From Leucobacter sp. (GTDB taxonomy: Bacteria; Actinomycetota; Actinomycetes; Actinomycetales; Microbacteriaceae): a stretch of DNA of 5,695 nucleotides. The notes beneath the pieces are model-generated. The model saw nothing but the letters and a program-made list of their open reading frames with translations, made no database searches and was not told the DNA's origin. Positions 1 through 5,520 of the stretch are shown in pieces; position 1 is the stretch's first letter, and every line of letters starts with the position of its first letter. Both the position numbers and the translations under genes were made by a program. Where the stretch lies: contig JAGNOB010000143.1 of the NCBI GenBank assembly GCA_017990305.1, positions 1-5,695 on the forward strand. The letters run 5' to 3'.

Positions 1-650
1 TTTGGGAACAGCGCTACGGCGAAGCAGACCGAGTCTGGTCCGGTCGCGTGAACGCAGCGCTCGCGGCCGTGACCGCAGCGCTCGAGCCAGGTCGTTCTCT
101 AGATCTCGGGTGCGGTGAGGGCGGCGATGTGCTTTGGCTTGCCGAGCGCGGGTGGGCGGCGACAGGCATCGACCTCTCACAGATCGCCATCGCGCGCGGT
201 CGCGCCGAAGCGGAGTCGCGCGGGATTGAAGCGACGTTCATTGCAGCGGATCTCGGCAACTGGGTCGAGCGGCCGGCAGAGTTCGACGGCTCAGCCGTAC
301 CCTTTGACCTCGTGACCGCGAGCTTTCTGCAGTCGCCAGCGCACCTCCCACGCCCCGAGGTGCTGCGTGCTGCGGCAGCTCGTGTCGCACCAGGCGGCAG
401 GCTCGTGCTCGTCTCGCACGGCGCCCCGCCCTCATGGGCAGCTCAAGGGGAGCACGGCGGACAGGGCGGCCACGGCCATCACGGCCCGAGTCACTTCCCG
501 ACGCCAGAGACCGAACTCAGCGACCTCGCACTCGACCCGGCCTCGTGGCAGACGGAGATCGCCGAGGTGCGGGAACGCAGCGCAACCGGCCCCGACGGAC
601 AGCTAGGGACTCACTATGACTCAGTAGTTGTGGGTCGAAGAATTCAGTAG
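1..650 (+). CDS. Class I SAM-dependent methyltransferase, 5'-truncated by the window edge
   Basis: The open frame runs from the left edge (codons in phase from base 3) to a TAG at 648-650, giving 215 visible residues. A GTG at 48 is possible as a start, but the frame upstream reads WEQRYGEADRVWSGRVN, the typical opening of this family, so the true start lies outside the window. SAM-binding motif I is LDLGCGEGGD (from base 99), followed by the acidic end of strand 2 (GIDLS) and a later strand with PGGRLVLVSHG. These give a Rossmann methyltransferase fold, probably cytosolic. Between them and the C-terminus is a Gly/His-rich loop (five His codons, bases 453-494) followed by FPTPETEL. Related actinobacterial methyltransferases, as I recall them, often carry such a loop. 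The substrate cannot be told from sequence; TehB-like or thiopurine-like detoxification enzymes are distant possibilities. It is separated by 104 nt from the next operon and is probably not part of it. Confidence 0.88.
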   Translation, partial: WEQRYGEADRVWSGRVNAALAAVTAALEPGRSLDLGCGEGGDVLWLAERGWAATGIDLSQIAIARGRAEAESRGIEATFIAADLGNWVERPAEFDGSAVPFDLVTASFLQSPAHLPRPEVLRAAAARVAPGGRLVLVSHGAPPSWAAQGEHGGQGGHGHHGPSHFPTPETELSDLALDPASWQTEIAEVRERSATGPDGQLGTHYDSVVVGRRIQ

Positions 651-713
651 TTTCTCCCTCTGGGAGCCCTATTGGAAACCGGTTCGCAGACGTAGCCTGT
701 GGCAAGAGCGCCG

Positions 714-730
714 CGCGGGACCATCCCGCG
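714..730 (+). promoter_or_regulatory. Short GC hairpin just upstream of the operon's first ribosome site
   Basis: CGCGGGA (714-720) and TCCCGCG (724-730) form a 7-bp stem with a 3-nt loop, ending 10 nt before the AAGGAG at 741. It lies in the 104-nt gap between the methyltransferase and the first exported protein. It could be an operator half-site pair or a leader hairpin affecting translation. There is no T-run, so it is not a convincing terminator. A TTGGAA (672-677) and TAGCCT (693-698) pair upstream has 15-bp spacing and is too weak to call as a promoter. Confidence 0.3.
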
Positions 731-740
731 GCAGTGTACA

Positions 741-746
741 AAGGAG
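741..746 (+). promoter_or_regulatory. Ribosome binding site for the first exported protein
   Basis: AAGGAG lies 8 nt before the ATG at 755. It decides the start: an in-frame GTG at 734 would place this site inside the coding region and would add seven residues (MYKGVLL) to a protein that already has a complete signal peptide. Confidence 0.8.
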
Positions 747-754
747 TGCTGCTC

Positions 755-1336
755 ATGTCATTCGATCACGCAGAACAGACGTCGACCAAGCGACAAGGAT
801 GGACGAAAGCGCGAGCCGTGCTTGCGGGCGGGCTCGTGCTCGGCGTGGGCGCCGCGATCACCCTCGCCGCCTGGACCGACAACGAATGGGCGAGGGGGCT
901 CTTCGGAAGCGGCACCTTCGGGATCGAGGGTTCGACCGATGGAGCAGCCTTCAGCGAGCACCCGACGTCGGGAAGCCCCGCGCAGCTCAACTTCGCAGTC
1001 GGCGCGGACAACCTCGCCCCGAGCAGTGAGGTGTACGCGGGGTTCGCTGTCCGCCTTGAATCGGATTCCACCTACGCGGCAACCGTAGACGTCGCGCAAG
1101 ACACGAGCGACGCACTCGCCGGAACGACCGCAAGCTATGTCTACACGACCGACGCGACCTGCGACGCAAACGCATATGCCGCCGGGACGAACCCGAACGG
1201 CGCATCGTTCGAGCTCGACGCACTCGACGCACCAGCCTTCCTGTGCTTCAAGGTCGCAGCGGGCAGCACGCTTGCTCAAGGCGCGAACGGGTCGATCACG
1301 TGGACCTTCACCGCTGAGTCCGGCGCAACCCTGTAG
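755..1336 (+). CDS. Exported protein with SipW-dependent-type signal peptide (substrate 1)
   Basis: This is a 193-residue protein starting at ATG 755, behind a good AAGGAG site. The N-terminus has a basic n-region (K12 to R20), a hydrophobic stretch at about 21-39 (AVLAGGLVLGVGAAITLAA) and then AWTDNE. This is the arrangement of SipW-cognate signal peptides, as in TasA, where cleavage falls just before an aromatic/Asp motif; by analogy the mature protein begins near A39 or W40. The conserved segment FGIEGSTDGAAFSEHP (55-70) is shared with the next gene. The mature part is Thr/Ser/Ala-rich and probably all beta, with two cysteines (C136 and C164) that could form a disulfide. No enzyme motif, sorting signal or C-terminal membrane segment is visible. 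It is probably released or assembled outside the cell. A fibre role like that of TasA is possible but unproven. The next gene starts 2 nt after its stop. Confidence 0.88.
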   Translation: MSFDHAEQTSTKRQGWTKARAVLAGGLVLGVGAAITLAAWTDNEWARGLFGSGTFGIEGSTDGAAFSEHPTSGSPAQLNFAVGADNLAPSSEVYAGFAVRLESDSTYAATVDVAQDTSDALAGTTASYVYTTDATCDANAYAAGTNPNGASFELDALDAPAFLCFKVAAGSTLAQGANGSITWTFTAESGATL

Positions 1337-1338
1337 CG

Positions 1339-1983
1339 ATGTTGAGCCGCCGTAACAGCCGAACGTCGGTGCGGGGGAGGCGAGCCGCACGCCGGAACAC
1401 GTTCACCCGTGTGCGGGCGCTGCTCGCCGGCGCACTCGTGCTCGGAGTCGGCGGGACACTGACGCTCGCGGCATGGACCGACACCGAGACCGCGCAGGGG
1501 GTATTCACCGCAAGCAAGTTCGGCATCCAAGGGTCAACGGACGGGGTAGCGTTCTCCGATCACCCAGGGACCGGGCCAGCCGCTCTCTCCTTCGCTGTCA
1601 CACCCACGGCAATGTCTCCTGGCACGACAAGCTATGCCCGGTTCGTCGTGAAAACGCTCGCCGACACCAACGTCACTGGCAGCCTGACCCTCAGCGCCGC
1701 GACCGTCACCGGCACCGGATTGGGGAGCTACCTCAGATACGGAGTACGCACCATCCCCGCCGGCAGCGCCTGCAACGCCACAACCTTCGCCGCTGGAACG
1801 GTGGTCGTTGCGACCAACAGCGCGCTCAGCGTAGCCGGTACTGGTACGCAGGCGCTCGCCGCGGCAGGAGCGTCGCCTGTGACGTACTGCTTCGCGGTGA
1901 CGCTCCCCGACGGGACAGCCAATGCGGCACAGGGGCTCTCAGCTACAGCGAACTGGACGCTGACGGGAACGTCAACGTCATGA
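1339..1983 (+). CDS. Exported protein with SipW-dependent-type signal peptide (substrate 2, paralog)
   Basis: This 214-residue protein is a clear tandem paralog of the preceding gene. The signal region is LAGALVLGVGGTLTLAAWTD (29-48) against LAGGLVLGVGAAITLAAWTD, and the post-cleavage block is FGIQGSTDGVAFSDHP (61-76) against FGIEGSTDGAAFSEHP. Both proteins also have a Cys pair (here C145 and C184) in similar settings. The n-region is unusually long and basic, with ten arginines in the first 26 residues but no Tat-type SRRxFLK motif. The mature part is Ala/Thr/Gly/Val-rich and likely beta-sheet, ending in NWTLTGTSTS with no anchor. The ATG at 1339 has no recognisable Shine-Dalgarno and lies 2 nt after the upstream TAG, so translation is probably coupled; alternative GTG codons at 1369 and 1411 also lack one. 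The likely processing enzyme is the signal peptidase encoded directly downstream. The function of the mature protein is unknown. Confidence 0.88.
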   Translation: MLSRRNSRTSVRGRRAARRNTFTRVRALLAGALVLGVGGTLTLAAWTDTETAQGVFTASKFGIQGSTDGVAFSDHPGTGPAALSFAVTPTAMSPGTTSYARFVVKTLADTNVTGSLTLSAATVTGTGLGSYLRYGVRTIPAGSACNATTFAAGTVVVATNSALSVAGTGTQALAAAGASPVTYCFAVTLPDGTANAAQGLSATANWTLTGTSTS

Positions 1984-2009
1984 ACCGAGATCCACACCAG
2001 AAAGCATGA
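1980..2009 (+). CDS. Nine-codon mini-ORF bridging substrate 2 and the signal peptidase
   Basis: ATG 1980-1982 overlaps the TGA (1981-1983) of the upstream gene. The frame encodes MNRDPHQKA and ends at TGA 2007-2009, which overlaps the ATG (2006-2008) of the signal peptidase gene. Both junctions are therefore ATGA overlaps. No Shine-Dalgarno precedes it except whatever serves the preceding gene. It may act as a stop-and-restart relay coupling translation of the peptidase to its substrate, or it may be chance within a 22-nt spacer. The peptide itself is unlikely to be functional. Confidence 0.25.
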   Translation: MNRDPHQKA

Positions 2010-3235
2010 GTGAGATGGCACGAGGGGCTGGTCGCGCGCGAGGAGCAGTCGGCAACGCGCTCCTGAACATCGCCGCGCTCGGCGGGCTTGTCTGCATCGT
2101 GCTCGTGCTGCTGTCAGCGTTCTTCAACGTGTCACTCATCATGTTCAAGACGGGGTCGATGTCGCCAACAATTCCCGCGGGATCGCTCGCCGTGGTGCGG
2201 GAGATTCCCGCCGCCGACGTCCAAGTGGGTGACGTACTCACTGTGGATCGCCCAGGCATGCTGCCTGTCACCCACCGGGTGACCTCCGTTGCCGGGTCGG
2301 GGCAGACGCGAACCATCACCATGCGCGGTGATGCGAACGAGGCGGAGGATCCGGCCCCCTATACGGTCACCGAGGCCCGTCTCGTGCTCGCGTCCGTACC
2401 CAACCTTGCCCGCGTCGTAGTGTGGTTCTCGAACCCGCTCGTACTCGGCGGGCTGACGATCGGCGCATCCCTGCTGGTGACATGGGCATTCTGGCCACGG
2501 CAGCCAGGCGGCACTGTGCGCGGGCGCGGACACCCGCGTCACAGCGCGACTGCCGCGGCGGCAACCGTCTTCGCTGTCACGCTCGGCTGCGGGATCACGC
2601 TATTTCCTGCAGGAGGCGCGCCCGCCTCCGCAGCGCCACCGGTGCGGGCGCAGGCATCCTCAGAGCAGGCTGTGCGAACCGTTACGAAGGGGGCACACAT
2701 CACCCTCACCGCCATCGGCGACCCGGTTGCGATGCGCACAATGCGGCCAGGCGTGCCGGTCCCGTGGCAGGTGGGCGTGCGCATCGACGCATTGGATCCG
2801 GGAGAGGTCACTGTCTCGCTTGAAGCAGCAGGAGCCCGCGAACTCGGGCTCGTCCTTGACGTGCGTGAGTGTGACACCGAATGGATCAACGGATCGTGTC
2901 CCGGGGCCGAGACTCCTGTCGCTGGCGACGGGATCATCGACGCCGGGGTGGAGCCGAGAACTGTCACGGTGCTCCGCAGTGGTGCGGAACGATGGTTTCT
3001 GGTGTCGGCCACGATCCCCGCTGCCGTACAGGGCACAGTGACCCTCACGCTCCGCGCCGCCGGAGGCAGCGACATAGTGACCACTGGGCCAGGGCCGATC
3101 GGAGCGCTGCCGGCAACTGGTGCTCGCCCCGCATGGCTGCTCGGCATCGGTGCCGTCGCCGCAGGACTCGTAGCCGCAGGGGTCGCTCGAGCAGCGAACA
3201 CCTCTCGTTGGGCAGGAAGGCCGGTCGCCCAATGA
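2006..3235 (+). CDS. SipW/ER-type signal peptidase I with C-terminal LPXTG-bearing extension
   Basis: This 409-residue protein likely cleaves the signal peptides of its operon neighbours. TM1 is at about 22-47, followed by catalytic box TGSMSPTIPAGS (49-60) with nucleophile S51. T89-H90-R91-V92 puts His where classical bacterial enzymes have Lys, the Ser/His form of SipW and the ER/archaeal type. Next come RGDAN (107-111) with D109, then TM2 (about 136-163). Peptidases of this type usually end near here. This one continues with a basic cytoplasmic loop (164-180), a hydrophobic segment (about 181-200) leading to APASAA (205-210), which reads like an internal signal peptide, and a domain (about 211-366) with C289 and C298. 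It ends with LPATG (368-372), a hydrophobic stretch (about 376-395) and a basic tail, a standard sortase signal. ATG 2006 has a weak ribosome site; ATG 2015 is an alternative. The stop overlaps the next start. Confidence 0.9.
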   Translation: MSEMARGAGRARGAVGNALLNIAALGGLVCIVLVLLSAFFNVSLIMFKTGSMSPTIPAGSLAVVREIPAADVQVGDVLTVDRPGMLPVTHRVTSVAGSGQTRTITMRGDANEAEDPAPYTVTEARLVLASVPNLARVVVWFSNPLVLGGLTIGASLLVTWAFWPRQPGGTVRGRGHPRHSATAAAATVFAVTLGCGITLFPAGGAPASAAPPVRAQASSEQAVRTVTKGAHITLTAIGDPVAMRTMRPGVPVPWQVGVRIDALDPGEVTVSLEAAGARELGLVLDVRECDTEWINGSCPGAETPVAGDGIIDAGVEPRTVTVLRSGAERWFLVSATIPAAVQGTVTLTLRAAGGSDIVTTGPGPIGALPATGARPAWLLGIGAVAAGLVAAGVARAANTSRWAGRPVAQ

Positions 3236-3747
3236 AGCGGCGCTGGGCGGCAGTACTCGTAGCCCTGGCGGTTGTGGCCGTCGTACTCGCTCCTGCTCCC
3301 CGGGAGACGGAGGCCGCGTGGGTAGATGCCGAGGCCGCCGCAGCGACGTTCACCGCGACGAAGGTACCGGCGCCCGAGAGCACGGCCCAGTGCGTCACGA
3401 CCCCAGGACTGCTTGGACTCACACCATCGGTCGCCGTGTACTGGCGAGCGCCAGCCTCAGCCACCGGGTACACACTCGCCAACGCTGAGTTCGGGTACTC
3501 GACAGGTGGGCTGCTGCTTCCGCTCACCTCTGCGCTGCTCGGCAACGTGTCGACGTCGGGCACCACGACGTACACGACGACAGCGAGCGGGGGGCTCCTC
3601 GGCGGACTCCTCGGTGGAACGTCGACGGTCGCAATTCGCTTTGTCGGCCCTGGCGGGTGGCGATCCGAATGGCTCGTCGCGACCGCATCGATGGGGCTCG
3701 CAGGCATCAACCCCGACTGCAAGGTCAGCTTCGTACCAAGCGTCTAA
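3232..3747 (+). CDS. Small exported protein with SipW-like cleavage region (probable substrate 3)
   Basis: This is a 171-residue protein. ATG 3232 overlaps the peptidase stop (ATGA), with AGGAAGG at 3214-3220 upstream. The frame is open further upstream, but this start puts MKRRW directly before a hydrophobic stretch (about 6-22) and so makes a proper signal peptide. The segment EAAWVDAEAAAATFTA (27-42) resembles the AWTDxE...F motif of the other two exported proteins and of TasA-type substrates, but charged R24, E25 and E27 sit between the hydrophobic core and the likely cleavage point. The mature part has a lone pair of cysteines (C54 near its start, C163 near its end). Patterns such as VAVYWRAPASATGY and VAIRFVGPGGWRSEW suggest a fibronectin-III or Ig-like beta sandwich, interrupted by a Gly/Leu-rich loop (GGLLGGLLGG, 120-129). 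No sorting signal is present. Its function is unknown; it could be a minor or capping partner of the two larger proteins. Confidence 0.82.
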   Translation: MKRRWAAVLVALAVVAVVLAPAPRETEAAWVDAEAAAATFTATKVPAPESTAQCVTTPGLLGLTPSVAVYWRAPASATGYTLANAEFGYSTGGLLLPLTSALLGNVSTSGTTTYTTTASGGLLGGLLGGTSTVAIRFVGPGGWRSEWLVATASMGLAGINPDCKVSFVPSV

Positions 3748-3761
3748 CCGCCCCCGAAAAC

Positions 3762-3800
3762 AACGGCAGGCCCACTCCTCGAAGGAGTGGGCCTGCCGTT
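3762..3800. terminator. Bidirectional intrinsic terminator between convergent operons
   Basis: A perfect 18-bp stem pairs 3762-3779 with 3783-3800 around the loop CGA. On the plus strand it is followed by TATTTGACGTTTTG, and on the minus strand by GTTGTTTTC (from bases 3753-3761), so both sides have a modest U-tract. It lies 14 nt after the stop of the third exported protein and 16 nt beyond the end of aspS, and so can end both convergent transcripts. Confidence 0.9.
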
Positions 3801-3816
3801 ATTTGACGTTTTGTGT

Positions 3817-5166
3817 CTACGGAAGCAGACGGTTCGGTCCGCGGAAGAGGTACGTCGTCTCGCGGATCGATGGCTGCTCGAGCATGAGCATGAGCACGCG
3901 GTTCAGGCCCATGCCGAAGCCGCCGTGGCTCGGAACACCGTAACGGAAGAAGTCGAGGTAGAAGCCGAGCTCCTCAGGGTTCATTCCCTTGTCACGTGCC
4001 TGCGCCTCGAGCACGTCGATGCGGTGCTCGCGCTGCGCGCCCGTCGAGATCTCGGTGCCGCGGTAGATGAGGTCGTAGCTCTTCGTGAGCTCCGGGTTCT
4101 CTTCGTTGCGCATGTGGTAGAACGGGCGAATCGACGAGTCGTAGTCCGTGAGGAACACGAAGTCCGTGCCGAACTCTTCCTGCACGTACGCAGCGATCTG
4201 GCGCTCGCCCTCGGGGTCCATGTCGGCGTCGGCGCGGGGCACCTCGTAGCCGCGGCTCTTCACGATCTCCTTCGCCTCGGCGAGGGGGATGCGCGGGAAC
4301 GGCCGTGCAGGGATTTGCAGATCCACGTTGAAGAGCTTCTGGATCTCTTCGCCGTGCTTCTCCTTGACCGCGGTGAGGCCAGCAACGATGAGCTCTTCGT
4401 GGAGCTCCATGACGTCCTCGTGCGAGTCGATCCAGCTGATCTCGGTGTCGATCGAGGTGAACTCGGTCGCGTGACGCGAGGTGAACGAGTGATCGGCGCG
4501 GAACGCGGGGCCGACCTCGAAGATGCCGCCAAAGCCAGCGGCCTGGGCCATCTGCTTGAAGAACTGCGGGCTCTGCGCGAGGAACGCCTTGCCCTCGAAG
4601 TACTCGACCTCGAAGAGCTCCGCGCGTGACTCGGATGCCGAGGCCATGAGCTTCGGCGTCTGGATCTCGATGAAGCCGCGCTCTACCCAGAGGGTGCGCA
4701 GAGCGTGGAGGAAGGTCGTCTGCACGCGGAACACGAGGTTCTGCTCGGGGCGACGCAGGTCGAGGAAGCGCCAGTCGAGGCGCACGTCGATGTTCGAGTC
4801 GTCGGCGACGGGGTTGTCGGGCAGCGACTTTGCGATGACCTCGATGGTCTCGATCTGGATCTCGACGCCGCCGAGCTTCACACGCTCGTTGTGCTGCAGC
4901 TCGCCCTCAACGGTCACGAAGGTGCCGTGGGTGAGCTCGGAGATCGTGGTCGTGCGGGGCACGAGAATATCTGAGCGCGGATTCTCGGGATCGGGCTCGC
5001 GGAGCACACCACCGTTGACGAGCTGGACAGCGCCAGACTCGTCGCGGAGCACCACAAACTGCACGTACCGCTGGTCGCGTACCTTCTCAACCCAGCCAGA
5101 TACACGTACGGTGCCGTCCTCGCGGGCGGCCAGATCCTTGATTAATACTCGCTCAGTCACCCGCAC
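3817..5166 (-). CDS. aspS: Aspartate--tRNA ligase, archaeal-type (type 2), possibly non-discriminating
   Basis: This 449-residue cytosolic enzyme charges tRNA-Asp with aspartate. An N-terminal OB-fold anticodon domain (VRVSGWVEKVRDQRYVQFVV, 20-39, onward) precedes a class IIb catalytic core. Motif 1 ends at IEIQTP (166-171). Motif 2 is FEVGPAFRADHSFTSRH (216-232) with R223 and the following EFTSIDTE. QREHRID is at 378-384, and motif 3 is GGFGMGLNRV (415-424) with R423. The length and the absence of the roughly 150-residue GAD insertion of bacterial AspRS (about 590 residues) place it in the archaeal-like group. Many bacterial members of that group also charge tRNA-Asn, which is then amidated by GatCAB; discrimination cannot be decided here. 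The start is GTG 5166, with GGAG (5176-5173) 6 nt upstream; a GTG at 5160 would leave 12 nt. It is convergent with the export operon. Confidence 0.96.
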   Translation of the reverse strand: MRVTERVLIKDLAAREDGTVRVSGWVEKVRDQRYVQFVVLRDESGAVQLVNGGVLREPDPENPRSDILVPRTTTISELTHGTFVTVEGELQHNERVKLGGVEIQIETIEVIAKSLPDNPVADDSNIDVRLDWRFLDLRRPEQNLVFRVQTTFLHALRTLWVERGFIEIQTPKLMASASESRAELFEVEYFEGKAFLAQSPQFFKQMAQAAGFGGIFEVGPAFRADHSFTSRHATEFTSIDTEISWIDSHEDVMELHEELIVAGLTAVKEKHGEEIQKLFNVDLQIPARPFPRIPLAEAKEIVKSRGYEVPRADADMDPEGERQIAAYVQEEFGTDFVFLTDYDSSIRPFYHMRNEENPELTKSYDLIYRGTEISTGAQREHRIDVLEAQARDKGMNPEELGFYLDFFRYGVPSHGGFGMGLNRVLMLMLEQPSIRETTYLFRGPNRLLP

Positions 5167-5172
5167 AGTCTA

Positions 5173-5176
5173 CTCC
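5173..5176 (-). promoter_or_regulatory. Ribosome binding site for aspS
   Basis: GGAG on the minus strand (within GGCGGAG) lies 6 nt before the GTG at 5166. It supports that start over the in-frame GTG at 5160. Confidence 0.65.
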
Positions 5177-5186
5177 GCCTCGGGAG

Positions 5187-5203
5187 GGCCCGTTCCCCGG
5201 GCC
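5187..5203. repeat. GC-rich inverted repeat in the aspS leader
   Basis: GGCCCG (5187-5192) and CGGGCC (5198-5203) form a 6-bp stem with a 5-nt loop. The stem can be extended by two more pairs with one bulge. It lies 11 nt upstream of the aspS ribosome site, within any likely aspS leader RNA. It may be a leader hairpin or protein-binding site. I see no T-box features (no specifier stem or UGGN loop context), and no promoter could be assigned. Confidence 0.3.
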
Positions 5204-5213
5204 TCTCCAGCGC

Positions 5214-5294
5214 CCCTCGAGCCTCTCGCCGTGCCCCCCAGCCTCAGTCGAGTCTCCCTTGAGCCCCCGACCCACCCTCGAGCCTCTCGCCGTG
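5214..5294. repeat. Pair of 20-nt direct repeats
   Basis: CCCTCGAGCCTCTCGCCGTG occurs exactly at 5214-5233 and again at 5275-5294, 61 nt apart start to start. Related partial words (GAGCCTCC, GAGCCCCC, CAGCCTCA) occur between and after them, so the stretch looks like a decayed repeat or a local duplication. There is no target-site or transposon structure. Confidence 0.75.
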
Positions 5295-5417
5295 GCCCAA
5301 GAGCCTCCCACCACCGCCGAAACGGTATCGACTCAGCGAGGTGACCTGTTTCTTGCAGCAAAAGAGGCATGACCTCGCCGAAGTGATGTGTGGTGAGCGC
5401 TAAGGGGCGGAGCGGTT

Positions 5418-5481
5418 GAGGCGCGGAGGGGCGGAGGAGTGGAGGAGTGGAGGAGTGGAGGAGGGCGGAGGCGCGGAGGGG
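5418..5481. repeat. Purine-rich tandem repeat (GGAGGAGT units) flanked by a 14-nt direct repeat
   Basis: Three perfect 8-nt units GGAGGAGT occupy 5433-5456, followed by a fourth with one mismatch (5457-5464). The 14-nt word GAGGCGCGGAGGGG stands on both sides, at 5418-5431 and 5468-5481. The plus strand here is almost all G and A with many GG/GGG runs, so it could form G-quadruplex structure or slip during replication. Confidence 0.85.
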
Positions 5482-5520
5482 TGGGCGCCAAGGTGCGCGC
5501 GGGCAGCCGGAGCGAGTCCG

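Larger units (their letters stand above)
5167..5520. other. 354-nt non-coding gap with repeats, between a guanylyltransferase gene and aspS
   Basis: No frame here has both a ribosome site and protein-like composition; the open frames are short and biased by repeats. The aspS-proximal half is C/T-rich on the plus strand, with a 20-nt direct repeat and the GC-rich inverted repeat. The distal half is G/A-rich, with 8-nt tandem units. The aspS promoter must lie in or beyond this gap, but no clear -35/-10 pair is visible on the minus strand. No U-tailed hairpin ends the upstream gene, so read-through into aspS is possible. Confidence 0.6.

Noticed and set aside
654..666. CTCCC-TCT-GGGAG hairpin as a terminator of the methyltransferase gene
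   Set aside because: It is only a 5-bp stem with no following T-run, too weak to call.
734..754. GTG 734 as the start of the first exported protein
   Set aside because: It would put the AAGGAG ribosome site inside the gene. ATG 755 has ideal spacing and a complete signal peptide.
758..1390. 210-codon minus-strand open frame opposite the first exported protein
   Set aside because: It has Cys/Arg/Gly-rich composition, no ribosome site and no recognisable domain, and it runs across a gene boundary of the well-supported plus-strand operon.
1339..1420. Tat (twin-arginine) signal in the second exported protein
   Set aside because: There are many arginines, but no SRRxFLK-type motif precedes the hydrophobic core, and the AWTD cleavage region matches the SipW type.
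2539..3201. 220-codon minus-strand open frame opposite the peptidase extension
   Set aside because: It has Ser/Pro/Ala/Thr-rich antisense composition typical of GC-rich shadows. The plus frame here ends in a clear LPATG sorting signal.
2881..3231. Upstream extension of the third exported protein's frame (start at 2881)
   Set aside because: The extra 117 residues are Arg-rich and overlap the peptidase reading frame. ATG 3232 gives a proper signal peptide and a coupled ATGA junction.
3787..4629. 280-codon plus-strand open frame opposite aspS
   Set aside because: It is a shadow of aspS: the protein is a monotonous run of Val/Leu/Arg/Glu/His from reversed high-GC codons, and aspS on the other strand shows all class IIb motifs.
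5170..5370. 66-codon minus-strand open frame in the gap upstream of aspS
   Set aside because: It spans the direct repeats, has repetitive Gly/Arg-rich composition, and shows no ribosome site or domain. It ends just before aspS, where leader sequence is expected.
5401..5490. CRISPR-like array
   Set aside because: The units are 8 nt, contiguous and without spacers, so this is a simple tandem repeat.
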